A DNA stretch of 54,096 bases from an uncultured Pelagibacteraceae bacterium. GTDB lineage: Bacteria; Pseudomonadota; Alphaproteobacteria; Pelagibacterales; Pelagibacteraceae. The DNA is taken from positions 1-54,096 of the forward strand of contig CACDPY010000005.1 in NCBI GenBank assembly GCA_902554765.1. Reading direction: 5' to 3'. Shown here piece by piece: positions 29,069 to 36,540 of this stretch. The position numbers were made by a program, and so were the translations under genes. Position 1 is the stretch's first letter; the number at the start of each line of letters is the position of its first letter. The notes beneath the pieces are model-generated. The model saw only the letters and a program-made list of their open reading frames with translations. It did no database searches and was not told the origin of the DNA.

Positions 29069-29185
29069 ATGATTAAAAAGTTATTAAATGCACTAATTCA
29101 ACCAAAAGTTAGCACCTATATAGATGCTAAAACTTGGATACAAAAAATTTTATTAGAAGAGAAATACGGAAAAATTAATTCTTAA
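29069..29185 (+). CDS. Possible small protein of 38 residues
   Basis: An ATG at 29069 opens a 38-codon frame beginning MIKKLLNALIQPKVSTYID and ending at TAA 29183-29185, overlapping the convergent thiolase stop by 4 bases. It fills nearly all the space between aceE and the thiolase gene. The peptide is amphipathic and alternates hydrophobic and lysine/glutamate residues; the composition is protein-like. No clear Shine-Dalgarno sequence precedes it. I do not recognise a family. It may be real or chance. Confidence 0.3.
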   Translation: MIKKLLNALIQPKVSTYIDAKTWIQKILLEEKYGKINS

Positions 29186-30357
29186 ACTTTCTCAACACAT
29201 AGGGCTATCCCCATCCCACCACCAATACAAAGTGTTGCGCAACCCTTTTTTTTATTTTGTCTTTTCATCTCATGTATTAATGTGACTAATATTCTAGCCC
29301 CTGAAGCTCCAATAGGATGACCTAAAGCAATGGCTCCTCCATTAACATTTACTTTATTTTGATCAATACCTAACTCGCGAATTACAGCAATACTTTGAGA
29401 GGCAAATGCCTCGTTAATTTCAAATAAATCAACTTCATCTAAATTCCACTTTGCTTTTTTGATCGCTTCACGAACAGCTTCTATCGGCCCTATACCCATT
29501 AAAGCTGGATCTATCCCTATTGAGGCCCAAGACACTATTTTTACTAGTGGGTTGATAGATTTTTTTTTGGCTTCATCTAAAGTTGTTAATAATAAAGCTG
29601 CAGCACCATCATTTATTCCTGAAGAATTTCCTGGAGTAACAGTTCCATTTTCTTGAAATACAGTTTTTAATTTTCCTAAATCAGATAAATTTAATTTTGC
29701 TCTAGGATGTTCATCTTTATTTAAAATGTTTCCATCTTTATTTATTTTAACCAGTTCATCTTCAAATTTATTATTAGAGATAGCTATTTCTGTTTTTTTT
29801 TGAGAGTTTAAGGCAAATTGATCTTGATCTTCTCTAGATATTCCAAATTTATTTGCAACATTTTCTGCTGTAACACCCATATGATAATTATTAAAAGCAT
29901 CTATCAATCCATCATTTATCATTGTATCCAATAATTTATCCTCTGAAATTTTTTTTTCATCTCGATAAAAAATTGAGTGTGGAGCTAATGACATATTTTC
30001 TTGACCTCCAGAAATTACATTTGTTGCATCTCCCAATTTTATTGATTGATATCCTGATATAACAGCTCTAAGTCCAGACCCACATACTTGGTTTATTATG
30101 TGAGCTGGTTTAGAAGTGGGGATACCTGCATTTATTGAAGCTTGTCTTGCTGGGTTTTGTCCAGTACCAGCAGTTAAAACCTGGCCCATGATTACCTCAT
30201 CAATTTCATCTTCTTTAAATTTTGATCTTTTTAAAACTTCTTTAATAACTATTGATCCAAGTTGATCAGATTTCATATTTTTTAACGAACCCTTGTAAGT
30301 GCCAATTGGGGTTCTTATAGCACTGACAATAACTACTTCTTTAGACTTATTGCTCAT
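29182..30357 (-). CDS. Acetyl-CoA acetyltransferase (thiolase)
   Basis: Starting at the ATG at 30357 (MSNKSKEVVIVSAIRTPIG), the protein has 391 residues. The acylated cysteine is C92 in NQVCGSGLRAV, the catalytic histidine lies in NVNGGAIALGHPIGASGAR and the C-terminal cysteine in CATLCIGGGMGIAL, as in biosynthetic thiolases (AtoB/PhaA type). It condenses two acetyl-CoA to acetoacetyl-CoA or runs the reverse. A further in-frame ATG 11 codons upstream gives a non-family extension and was rejected. The gene stands alone and divergent from tRNA-Arg; no phaB or phaC partner is visible, so degradation or exchange of acetoacetyl-CoA is at least as likely as polymer synthesis. Confidence 0.96.
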   Translation of the reverse strand: MSNKSKEVVIVSAIRTPIGTYKGSLKNMKSDQLGSIVIKEVLKRSKFKEDEIDEVIMGQVLTAGTGQNPARQASINAGIPTSKPAHIINQVCGSGLRAVISGYQSIKLGDATNVISGGQENMSLAPHSIFYRDEKKISEDKLLDTMINDGLIDAFNNYHMGVTAENVANKFGISREDQDQFALNSQKKTEIAISNNKFEDELVKINKDGNILNKDEHPRAKLNLSDLGKLKTVFQENGTVTPGNSSGINDGAAALLLTTLDEAKKKSINPLVKIVSWASIGIDPALMGIGPIEAVREAIKKAKWNLDEVDLFEINEAFASQSIAVIRELGIDQNKVNVNGGAIALGHPIGASGARILVTLIHEMKRQNKKKGCATLCIGGGMGIALCVEKV

Positions 30358-30405
30358 AAATTTTAAAATTGTCTTATAATTAAAATACACTAAAAATTAA
30401 TATAC

Positions 30406-30411
30406 TATAAT
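30406..30411 (+). promoter_or_regulatory. Probable -10 box of tRNA-Arg
   Basis: A perfect TATAAT lies 16 bases before the first base of tRNA-Arg, the usual distance for a -10 box driving a short leader. The matching -35 region is poor (AT-only), and a second TATAAT at 30375-30380 could serve a different start. The same intergenic space must also hold the divergent thiolase promoter. Confidence 0.4.
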
Positions 30412-30427
30412 TAAATAAATTAAAAAT

Positions 30428-30504
30428 GCGCCTGTAGCTCAACTGGATAGAGCGCTTGGCTACGGACCAGGAGGTTCTGGGTTCGACTCCTAGCAGGCGC
30501 ACCA
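30428..30504 (+). tRNA. tRNA-Arg (anticodon ACG)
   Basis: The 77-base cloverleaf has acceptor stem GCGCCTG/CAGGCGC, D arm GCTC-AACTGGATA-GAGC, anticodon arm CTTGG-CTACGGA-CCAGG with ACG in the loop, variable loop AGGTT and T arm CTGGG-TTCGACT-CCTAG, followed by A and an encoded CCA. The wobble A is expected to be converted to inosine, letting one tRNA read CGU, CGC and CGA. A short membrane-peptide gene begins 16 bases downstream. Confidence 0.98.
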
Positions 30505-30519
30505 TTATAAGGAATTATT

Positions 30520-30618
30520 ATGTTTAAATGGTTAATGAAAGCCTCTCTTCAAATGTCTGTAATATATTTCTTTATTATTATTTTTATAATTTTATTAATT
30601 TTAACTTTTGTAATATAA
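30520..30618 (+). CDS. Small single-pass membrane peptide, 32 residues
   Basis: The frame encodes 32 residues starting MFKWLMKASLQMS and then one unbroken transmembrane segment (about residues 13-32, mainly Ile, Phe, Leu and Val). The ATG is preceded at a good distance by AAGGA (30509-30513), one of the clearer Shine-Dalgarno sequences in the window. It sits 16 bases after tRNA-Arg and 7 bases before the thioesterase start, so it probably shares their transcript. Positive residues lie before the membrane segment, predicting the N-terminus inside. I do not recognise a family; small membrane peptides of this kind often modulate larger membrane proteins. Confidence 0.55.
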   Translation: MFKWLMKASLQMSVIYFFIIIFIILLILTFVI

Positions 30619-30624
30619 AAAATT

Positions 30625-31050
30625 ATGTCCAAAGAATTTGAACAAATTAGTTTAAAACCAGGTTTCATGAAACATAACGGTGGTGTTATGTTTAGAAATA
30701 TTTCTGATGGCGAATATGAATTTAAATCTACTATTAATGAAAATCATCTAAACGCTGCTGGAATTACGCATGGAGGATACTTGTCAGCTTTAGTAGATGC
30801 TGGAGCAGGAACCGCAGCACATCGCTCAGCAGATAATGCGCCTTGTGTAACTATTTCGTTAGACTTAAAATTTATAGGAGCCTCAAAAGTAGGTGACGAA
30901 ATAATTGGTAATGTAAAAATTCTAAAAAAAACGAAAACATTAATATTTTTATTCTGTGAATTAAAATGTAATGACAAGATCATTACCTCGGCATCAGGGG
31001 TTTGGAAAATTTTAAAAGTTAAACCTGTAGATTTAGAACCTAGTGGATAA
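30625..31050 (+). CDS. PaaI-family acyl-CoA thioesterase (hotdog fold)
   Basis: The 141-residue protein has the single-hotdog layout of PaaI/YigI thioesterases. The signature H49-G50-G51 in AAGITHGGYLSALVDAGAG starts the central helix, and VTISLDLKFIGASKVGDEIIG forms the second conserved strand pair. Such enzymes release CoA from aromatic or medium-chain acyl-CoA esters and form tetramers in the cytoplasm. It starts 7 bases after the small membrane peptide. Its last 18 bases overlap the end of the convergent TRAP permease remnant, a sign that the remnant was pushed up against it. Substrate not predictable. Confidence 0.88.
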   Translation: MSKEFEQISLKPGFMKHNGGVMFRNISDGEYEFKSTINENHLNAAGITHGGYLSALVDAGAGTAAHRSADNAPCVTISLDLKFIGASKVGDEIIGNVKILKKTKTLIFLFCELKCNDKIITSASGVWKILKVKPVDLEPSG

Positions 31051-31389
31051 ACTCGTTCTTCTAGAGTTAAAATAACCAAAGATAAATAACAAAAATATTG
31101 CTAATGGATAAATAATTATTTTTGAAGGTCTATCATCATTTTCTACCTTAAACTCACTTACATAATCTCCCATTTCAAACCCACTTTTTTTAGCATCCCC
31201 ATTCCATTTAAGTGTATCAATAATGAATTTTTCATTTTCTTTAATAATACTCATTCCATATTCCTCTATATTATATTCTTCTTGAAAAGTATTTTTCTTA
31301 ATAACAAATAATTTATATCTTTCTCCATACTCAGTTATTCTTGTTACTTTTAATTGAACTTCTTTTTTTGGATCTAATTTAATTTTATT
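31033..31389 (-). pseudogene. Remnant of a TRAP transporter fused permease, C-terminal DUF3394-like tail
   Basis: The minus-strand frame open from 31389 to the stop at 31033 reads KLDPKKEVQLKVTRITEYG, later FIIDTLKWNGDAKKSGFEMG, DRPSKIIIYP, then a single hydrophobic segment and NSRR. This matches the C-terminal soluble tail of fused TRAP permeases (DUF3394), where a FGSPAEKAGLD-like segment precedes RP and a final membrane helix followed by basic residues. The remaining 12 or more membrane helices that should come first are absent; the frame instead meets a stop at 31390-31392, inside a broken aminotransferase gene. An internal ATG (31254) could still give a 73-residue peptide. It is most likely a deletion relic. 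Confidence 0.7.
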
Positions 31390-31979
31390 TCAGATAAAAT
31401 TATTAAATTATATTTCTTGGCAACTTTACTTATTTCCTCTAAATTTTTGCAGATTTGTCCAGAAGGGTTATTTGGTGAATTTAAAAATAAAAGATAATTC
31501 TTTTTTTTATCTTTCAATATAACTTTCTCTATTTCAGATGCGGTAGGAAACCAGTTGTTCTCTCTTTTTGTTTGTATTGTTTTAATTTTATTTCTTCCTA
31601 TTATAGCTTGTGGGGCGTATGAAACCCAACTAGGTGCTGGTAAAATTATTTCGCCATCAAAGATTACATGTAATAAGAACATTAATTCTTTGGACCCGGG
31701 GCCAATAACCACATTTCCAGCATTATAATTATAATCCTTTTTTTCTGAAGTGTATTTTGCAACTGATTTTCTCAAATCAAACAGGCCCTGCATTGGTAAA
31801 TATTTATTTTGATGAGCATTAACTTTTAACTCATTTACTATATCATCTGGAACTTGAAATGGTGATTGACCAAAACCAAACTTAAAAATTTTATTTCCTT
31901 TTTCTTCTAACTCTCTTGAAATTTCATTAATTTTTAAAGTAGATGATGCCTCTAAGTTTTTAACGATATCTTTCAACAT
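31374..31979 (-). pseudogene. Truncated class I/II aminotransferase, N-terminal half
   Basis: From the ATG at 31979 the frame encodes about 195 residues of a fold-type I PLP aminotransferase (aspartate aminotransferase group): FKFGFGQSPFQVPDDIV, YLPMQGLFDLRKSVAKY, NVVIGPGSKELMFLL, PAPSWVSY and FLNSPNNPSG are in the expected order. Similarity stops in YNLIILS, where the family continues with DEIY; here the frame runs EIKLN and stops. The second half, which carries the PLP-binding lysine, is missing, so the product cannot be an active aminotransferase. Downstream sequence on the same strand is the tail of a TRAP permease in another frame. Confidence 0.85.
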
Positions 31980-32152
31980 TTAAATTTTTTAATTAATGTT
32001 ATAGAAATTATTCTAATTATGTTAGACTAACTTTTATTTATAACCATAATGAGAACTTTTTGTCCTCCGATTCGGTCATGTTTTAGTCTATTTTTGTTCT
32101 TTAACAATAACTACATCTGGTAGACAAAAAAAAAGGTATACCAAAGATAGAA

Positions 32153-34627
32153 ATGTCAAAAAATAAAATTACTGCAATTCTAGGTCCAACAAATACTGGC
32201 AAAACTCACTTAGCTATTGAAACAATGCTTTCTTTTGAAAGTGGAATGATTGGATTTCCACTAAGATTATTAGCTCGTGAAGTTTATGAAAAAGTTATAA
32301 AAAAAATTAATATCGAAAAGGTTGCATTAATCACTGGTGAAGAAAAAATAATTCCACCTAACGCTAAGTTTTTTTTATGTACTGTTGAATCTATGCCGAT
32401 TGATAAAGAATTAGATTTTGTAGCAATAGATGAAATACAAATGTGTGCAGATCATGAACGTGGACATATTTTTACTGATAGATTATTGAACATGAGGGGC
32501 AATAAACTAACGATGTTAATGGGTTCTAATACTATTAAAAAAATTATTTCAAAATTAGACGAAGATGTTGAATTTATTAATAGAGATAGATTATCTAAAC
32601 TTTCTTATGCGGGTCACAAAAAAATCTCTAGAATAAATAGGAAAACTGCAATCATAGCATTTTCAACAGAAGAAGTTTATGCAATTGCAGAATTAATCAG
32701 GAGACAAAAGGGCGGTGCCGCTATTGTAATGGGGTCTTTAAGTCCAAAAACAAGAAACGCACAAGTTGAATTATATCAATCAGGAGATGTAGATTTTTTA
32801 GTAGCAACTGATGCTATTGGTATGGGCATAAATATGGATCTAGATAATGTTTATTTTTCAAATTTAAAAAAATTTGATGGAAGAAAATTAAGAAGATTGA
32901 ATTTATCTGAAATTGGTCAAATTGCTGGTAGAGCCGGAAGATACTTAAATGATGGTAACTTTGGAATAACTGGTGAGTGTAAAGAAATTAATGCTGAAGA
33001 AGTCGAGCTATTGGAGAGTCATAAATTTGAGGAAATACGATCATTATTTTGGAGAAGTTCAAATTTGAATTTTGATAATCCTTATTCTTTAATCAAATCG
33101 CTTGATGAAAAACCTAATGAGGATTGGCTAAGAAAAATTTATGAACGTGAAGATGAAAAAGCTTTGAAATTTTTTCTGCGGGATGAGAATTTAAAAGACG
33201 TGGAGTTTAATAAAGAAAAGTTGAGTATTTTATGGGAGTGCTGTCAGATACCTGATTTTGTTAAAAAAACTTTCGGAAATCACTATGAGGTAATTGCAAA
33301 TGTTTTTAAATATTTAATTAGTAAAAAAGGAAAAATTACCAATGAATATATGCGACTACAACTAATGAAACTTGATAAATTGGAGGGAAATGTAGATTCT
33401 TTGTCAAATAGAATTGCAAATGTTCGGACTTGGTCTTATGTTTCTAATAAAAATAATTGGGTAGAAAATCAAAATTATTGGATTGAAAAAACTAAATTAT
33501 TAGAAGATAAACTTTCGGATAGACTTCATGAAGAACTTACTAAAACATTTATTGATAAGAGAGCCAGTGTTCTTGCGCGAGGTTTAAAACAGGATATGGA
33601 ATTTGATACAAAAATTTTAGAAAATAACGATGTTATAATTGATGGTCAATTTATAGGCAAAATAAATGGTCTTAAACTAGAACTTGACTTAAAAAAAGGG
33701 GCACTTGAAACTGATATTAAATCTCTTAAGAAAGCTGCAAGACAAGCAGTTGCACCAGAACTAGAAAAAAGAATTGGAATAATAATAGATACTAGTTTGG
33801 TTGAATTACAAAATGACTCTAAAATTTATTGGAATAAGGCTACAATCGGAAGACTATTACCAGGTAAAGACTACTTAAATCCCAATTTTGAATTAATTGT
33901 TGATGATATATTAGAAGAGAACCAAAAAATCAGATTAACAAAGTTTTTAGAAAAATGGATTAAAAATAAAATTAAAACAACTTTAAAAAGTTTAATTGAT
34001 CTTAAAGACCTCAAAGAAAAAAATTCTTCAATAAAAGCACTTGCATATCAGTTATATGAAAACAATGGTGTTCTAAAAAGAGACCAAGTTACAGAATATC
34101 TTAAAAATTTAGCTCAAAATGAAAGAAAAATTTTAAGAGAGCTTGGAGTTAAATTTGGAAGATATCACATTTTTTTACACAGACTAATAAAGCCAGAAGC
34201 CGTTTCTTTAAGAACTTTACTTTGGAAAAATTATCATCAAAAATATTTTGATTTACAGCCTCCAACCTTTGGCCTTAATTTTATAGATAATAAAAATCAA
34301 AAAAATAAAAATTTTATGCTACTTTGTGGGTTTGAAAAGTTTGAAAGTTTTTTTGTAAGAATTGACATTTTAGAAAGATTATTTATGCAAATAATTAATT
34401 CAAAATCCGAGAAAGAAATAAAAATGATACCAGAAATGTTAAATCTACTAGGGTGTAATAAAGATAATTTTAAAAAACTTTTACTTAGTATGGGTTATAG
34501 AATTATAGAAAAAAATGATGAAGTATTTTTTAAATACAGACCTAAGAAAAACAATAAAAAGATTTATGATAAAAAAATATCCAAAGAAAGCCCTTTTGGA
34601 ATTTTAAAAAATCTTAATCTTAATTAA
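32153..34627 (+). CDS. SUV3-like DExH-box RNA helicase
   Basis: The 824-residue protein has Walker A GPTNTGKT (residues 11-18), motif II DEIQ (residues 93-96), a motif III-like GSNT and a second RecA domain with FSTEEVYAIAELIR, ATDAIGMGINM and motif VI QIAGRAGR (about residues 258-265). This is the pattern of alphaproteobacterial relatives of the mitochondrial degradosome helicase SUV3. The long C-terminal part (about residues 330-824) is lysine-rich with no other clear domain. It likely unwinds structured RNA during decay or ribosome work. It is followed within 4 bases by a TerB-like gene and then fdxA and carD, suggesting one transcript. Confidence 0.92.
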   Translation: MSKNKITAILGPTNTGKTHLAIETMLSFESGMIGFPLRLLAREVYEKVIKKINIEKVALITGEEKIIPPNAKFFLCTVESMPIDKELDFVAIDEIQMCADHERGHIFTDRLLNMRGNKLTMLMGSNTIKKIISKLDEDVEFINRDRLSKLSYAGHKKISRINRKTAIIAFSTEEVYAIAELIRRQKGGAAIVMGSLSPKTRNAQVELYQSGDVDFLVATDAIGMGINMDLDNVYFSNLKKFDGRKLRRLNLSEIGQIAGRAGRYLNDGNFGITGECKEINAEEVELLESHKFEEIRSLFWRSSNLNFDNPYSLIKSLDEKPNEDWLRKIYEREDEKALKFFLRDENLKDVEFNKEKLSILWECCQIPDFVKKTFGNHYEVIANVFKYLISKKGKITNEYMRLQLMKLDKLEGNVDSLSNRIANVRTWSYVSNKNNWVENQNYWIEKTKLLEDKLSDRLHEELTKTFIDKRASVLARGLKQDMEFDTKILENNDVIIDGQFIGKINGLKLELDLKKGALETDIKSLKKAARQAVAPELEKRIGIIIDTSLVELQNDSKIYWNKATIGRLLPGKDYLNPNFELIVDDILEENQKIRLTKFLEKWIKNKIKTTLKSLIDLKDLKEKNSSIKALAYQLYENNGVLKRDQVTEYLKNLAQNERKILRELGVKFGRYHIFLHRLIKPEAVSLRTLLWKNYHQKYFDLQPPTFGLNFIDNKNQKNKNFMLLCGFEKFESFFVRIDILERLFMQIINSKSEKEIKMIPEMLNLLGCNKDNFKKLLLSMGYRIIEKNDEVFFKYRPKKNNKKIYDKKISKESPFGILKNLNLN

Positions 34628-34631
34628 AATT

Positions 34632-35045
34632 ATGTTTTTTAAAAAAAAAGTAGATGTTAGCCAACAAGAGAATTTTATTAAAATTACTGCCTTATTAGTA
34701 CATGCTGCAAAAATTGATGAAAATTACTCAGTAGAGGAGGAAGAAATTATTAAAAAAACACTTATAAAACTTGGTGTAGAGAATAATCAATTAAAAAATA
34801 TTTTAAAAGATGCTAAAAAAATTGAGGAAAATTCCAACCAAATTTTACTTTTTACTAAAGAGGTAAAAAATATGAGTGAAGAAAAAAAAATTCAAATAAT
34901 CGAAGCTTTGTGGCAAATAATTTATTCTAATAAACAGGCTGACATGTATGAAACAAGTTTAATGAGAAGACTGGGCGGCTTATTGTACATTGACAGTAAA
35001 ACGATGGGAGCTATTAAAGATAAGGTAAAAAAAGAATTCGCCTAA
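34632..35045 (+). CDS. TerB-family protein
   Basis: The 137-residue protein is all-helical with the TerB-like pattern: [27 protein letters not shown] (about residues 18-44) and [30 protein letters not shown] (about residues 92-121), in which acidic residues after the first and second core helices (D28, E29; D105, E108) are placed to bind a metal. TerB domains were named for tellurite resistance but are widespread with mostly unknown roles. It lies between the helicase and fdxA, and its stop overlaps the fdxA start (TAATG). In related genomes an S4-domain protein is often found in this interval; none is here. Confidence 0.78.
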   Translation: MFFKKKVDVSQQENFIKITALLVHAAKIDENYSVEEEEIIKKTLIKLGVENNQLKNILKDAKKIEENSNQILLFTKEVKNMSEEKKIQIIEALWQIIYSNKQADMYETSLMRRLGGLLYIDSKTMGAIKDKVKKEFA

Positions 35046-35371
35046 TGACATACATAGTAAACGACAAATGTATTAAATGTAAATTAATGGATTGTGTGGA
35101 AGTCTGTCCAGTAGATTGTTTTTATGAAGGTAAAAATATGCTTGTAATTAAACCTGATGAGTGTATAGATTGTGGCGTTTGTGAACCGGAATGTCCTGTT
35201 GATGCTATAAAACCAGATACGGACCCGAAGAGCGAAAAATGGTTAGAGATTAATAAAAAATATTCTGAACTTTGGCCTAACATAAGTGAAAAAAAAGATC
35301 CACCAACGGATCATGAAAAATTTAAAGATGAGCAAAATAAGTTTGAAAAGTATTTTAAAGAAAACATTTAA
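35045..35371 (+). CDS. fdxA: Ferredoxin FdxA (7Fe-8S type)
   Basis: The 108-residue ferredoxin begins [26 protein letters not shown] and has the second cluster motif [16 protein letters not shown]. The spacing fits a [3Fe-4S] plus [4Fe-4S] ferredoxin of the FdxA group, which transfers electrons in the cytoplasm at low potential. The C-terminal 40 residues are the usual charged tail ([15 protein letters not shown]). Its last 44 bases overlap the likely carD start, as the fdxA-carD pair is adjacent in many alphaproteobacteria. Confidence 0.96.
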   Translation: MTYIVNDKCIKCKLMDCVEVCPVDCFYEGKNMLVIKPDECIDCGVCEPECPVDAIKPDTDPKSEKWLEINKKYSELWPNISEKKDPPTDHEKFKDEQNKFEKYFKENI

Positions 35372-36203
35372 TAAAAAGTCAAAAATTAAGAAAAAAGTTA
35401 CTACTAAAAAAGTAGCCAAAGTTAAAAAATCTAAAATTCTTAAACCAAAGAAAAAAGTAAAAAAAATCAAAATTTCTAAGTTAGGTAAGAAAAAATCTTT
35501 AATTGGTCAAAAGAAAACTAATGAAAAAATTGATAATAAGAGTGAAAATCTTAGAATCCCAAAAAGTAATGAGGTTAAACCTGAAATAAAAAAAGTAAAA
35601 AAACAAGAAACCGAAAAAAGAGAATATAAAATTAAAGATTATATAGTTTATCCAAAACATGGTGTTGGACAAATAACTGAATTTAAGAAAATCAATATAG
35701 GGGGTATTGATGTAGAAACCTATGTTATCAAATTTGAAAAAGATAAAGCTAACGGGATGGTACCAGTAAACAAGCAACTACACCTTAGACCTTTAGCAAC
35801 TATTAATCAGGTAAACAAATGTATTTCAATTCTCAAAAGTAAACCTAAAATCAAGAGATCAATGTGGAGTAGAAGAGCACAAGAATACGAGTCAAAAATT
35901 TCCTCAGGAAAAATTTATGAACTAGCAGAAGTTGTTAGAGATTTAAATAAAGGTGATGATTTAATGGTAGACCAATCTTATAGTGAAAGACAACTTTTTG
36001 AAAAGGCTTATGATAGAATTTTAACTGAATTTCAAATAATTTTAAATATCTCTTTAGAAGACACACAAAAAAAACTTGATAAAGCATTAAAAAGAAATTT
36101 AGAAGGTCAAATTAAAAACAAACCTGTAGAAAATAAAACTCCTACGAACGATTTACCAATTGAAGAACCAATTTCAGACACAGAGGAAAACATTACAGGA
36201 TAA
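35328..36203 (+). CDS. carD: CarD-family transcription regulator with long lysine-rich N-terminal extension
   Basis: From the ATG at 35328 the protein has 291 residues. Residues 1 to about 105 are almost entirely lysine, serine, isoleucine and valine, resembling a histone-like tail. The CarD/TRCF RNA polymerase-interacting domain follows, with [16 protein letters not shown], then [15 protein letters not shown] and a helical DNA-binding C-domain ([35 protein letters not shown]). CarD binds the RNA polymerase beta subunit and stabilises open promoter complexes. A GTG at 35286, an ATG at 35313 and a TTG at 35343 are other possible starts; most overlap fdxA. A rho-independent terminator follows the stop. 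Confidence 0.9.
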   Translation: MSKISLKSILKKTFNKKSKIKKKVTTKKVAKVKKSKILKPKKKVKKIKISKLGKKKSLIGQKKTNEKIDNKSENLRIPKSNEVKPEIKKVKKQETEKREYKIKDYIVYPKHGVGQITEFKKINIGGIDVETYVIKFEKDKANGMVPVNKQLHLRPLATINQVNKCISILKSKPKIKRSMWSRRAQEYESKISSGKIYELAEVVRDLNKGDDLMVDQSYSERQLFEKAYDRILTEFQIILNISLEDTQKKLDKALKRNLEGQIKNKPVENKTPTNDLPIEEPISDTEENITG

Positions 36204-36245
36204 AAAAAACGCCTCTCACACATAAAGTTATGAGAAGCGTTTTTA
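36204..36245. terminator. Bidirectional rho-independent terminator between carD and the basic-peptide gene
   Basis: An arm AAAAACGC-c-TCTCA pairs with TGAGA-a-GCGTTTTT around a loop of about 11 bases, with A-rich sequence on the left and T-rich on the right. It therefore can end transcription of carD on the plus strand and of the small gene (stop at 36264) on the minus strand. It starts directly after the carD stop codon. Confidence 0.85.
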
Positions 36246-36263
36246 ATAAAGAATACTAAGTAA

Positions 36264-36341
36264 TTATCTTCTTCTTCTTTTCTTAGCTTTTTTCTTAGCT
36301 TTTTTCTTAGCCTTCTTTGCTTTTTTTCTTCTCTTAGGCAT
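36264..36341 (-). CDS. Very basic 25-residue peptide (Lys/Arg/Ala only after MP)
   Basis: This small gene encodes M-P followed only by Lys (13), Arg (6) and Ala (4): MPKRRKKAKKAKK, then AKKK and AKK repeats, ending in four arginines. A strong GGGAG Shine-Dalgarno sits 6 bases before the ATG. Upstream there are a TTGACA -35 box and a 21-base inverted repeat at the predicted transcript start, and downstream a shared terminator, so it is a complete independent transcription unit. The charge predicts binding to DNA, rRNA or another polyanion, as for histone H1-like tails. I recognise no named family. It lies beside carD, whose product has a similar lysine-rich tail. Confidence 0.7.
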   Translation of the reverse strand: MPKRRKKAKKAKKKAKKKAKKRRRR

Positions 36342-36363
36342 CTTTAGCTCCCTTTTTTAGTTA

Positions 36364-36384
36364 AACGAATCAAATTGATTCGTT
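36364..36384. promoter_or_regulatory. Perfect 10-bp inverted repeat at the predicted transcript start of the basic-peptide gene
   Basis: AACGAATCAA and its exact reverse complement TTGATTCGTT are separated by one base. The repeat lies just downstream of the predicted start point and ends 22 bases before the ATG. As DNA it could be an operator; as RNA the outer 7 base pairs would form a 5' stem-loop that may protect the mRNA. Such a perfect repeat is unlikely by chance. Confidence 0.6.
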
Positions 36385-36393
36385 ATTAAGTTA

Positions 36394-36422
36394 TTTTTAT
36401 TTTTTTATGTAGGTTATGTCAA
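36394..36422 (-). promoter_or_regulatory. Sigma-70-type promoter of the basic-peptide gene
   Basis: On the minus strand a perfect TTGACA (36417-36422) is followed after exactly 17 bases by TAAAAA (36394-36399), a -10-like hexamer matching TATAAT at four positions. The predicted start is near 36387, so the mRNA would begin right at the inverted repeat. Confidence 0.5.
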
Positions 36423-36540
36423 TTATTTAATTGAAGTTAAAATTTTAAAAAAAAAAATTAATTTTTAAAAATATTTTTAAAATTTTAATGTGTAAAAAGG
36501 TTAATGTTTATGCGCTTTATAACCAAATATTTAACTTAAA

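Noticed and set aside
35286-35327. GTG start for carD giving 14 more residues.
   Set aside because: It increases the overlap with fdxA to 86 bases and adds residues that only mirror another frame of fdxA; the ATG at 35328 is preferred, though not proven.
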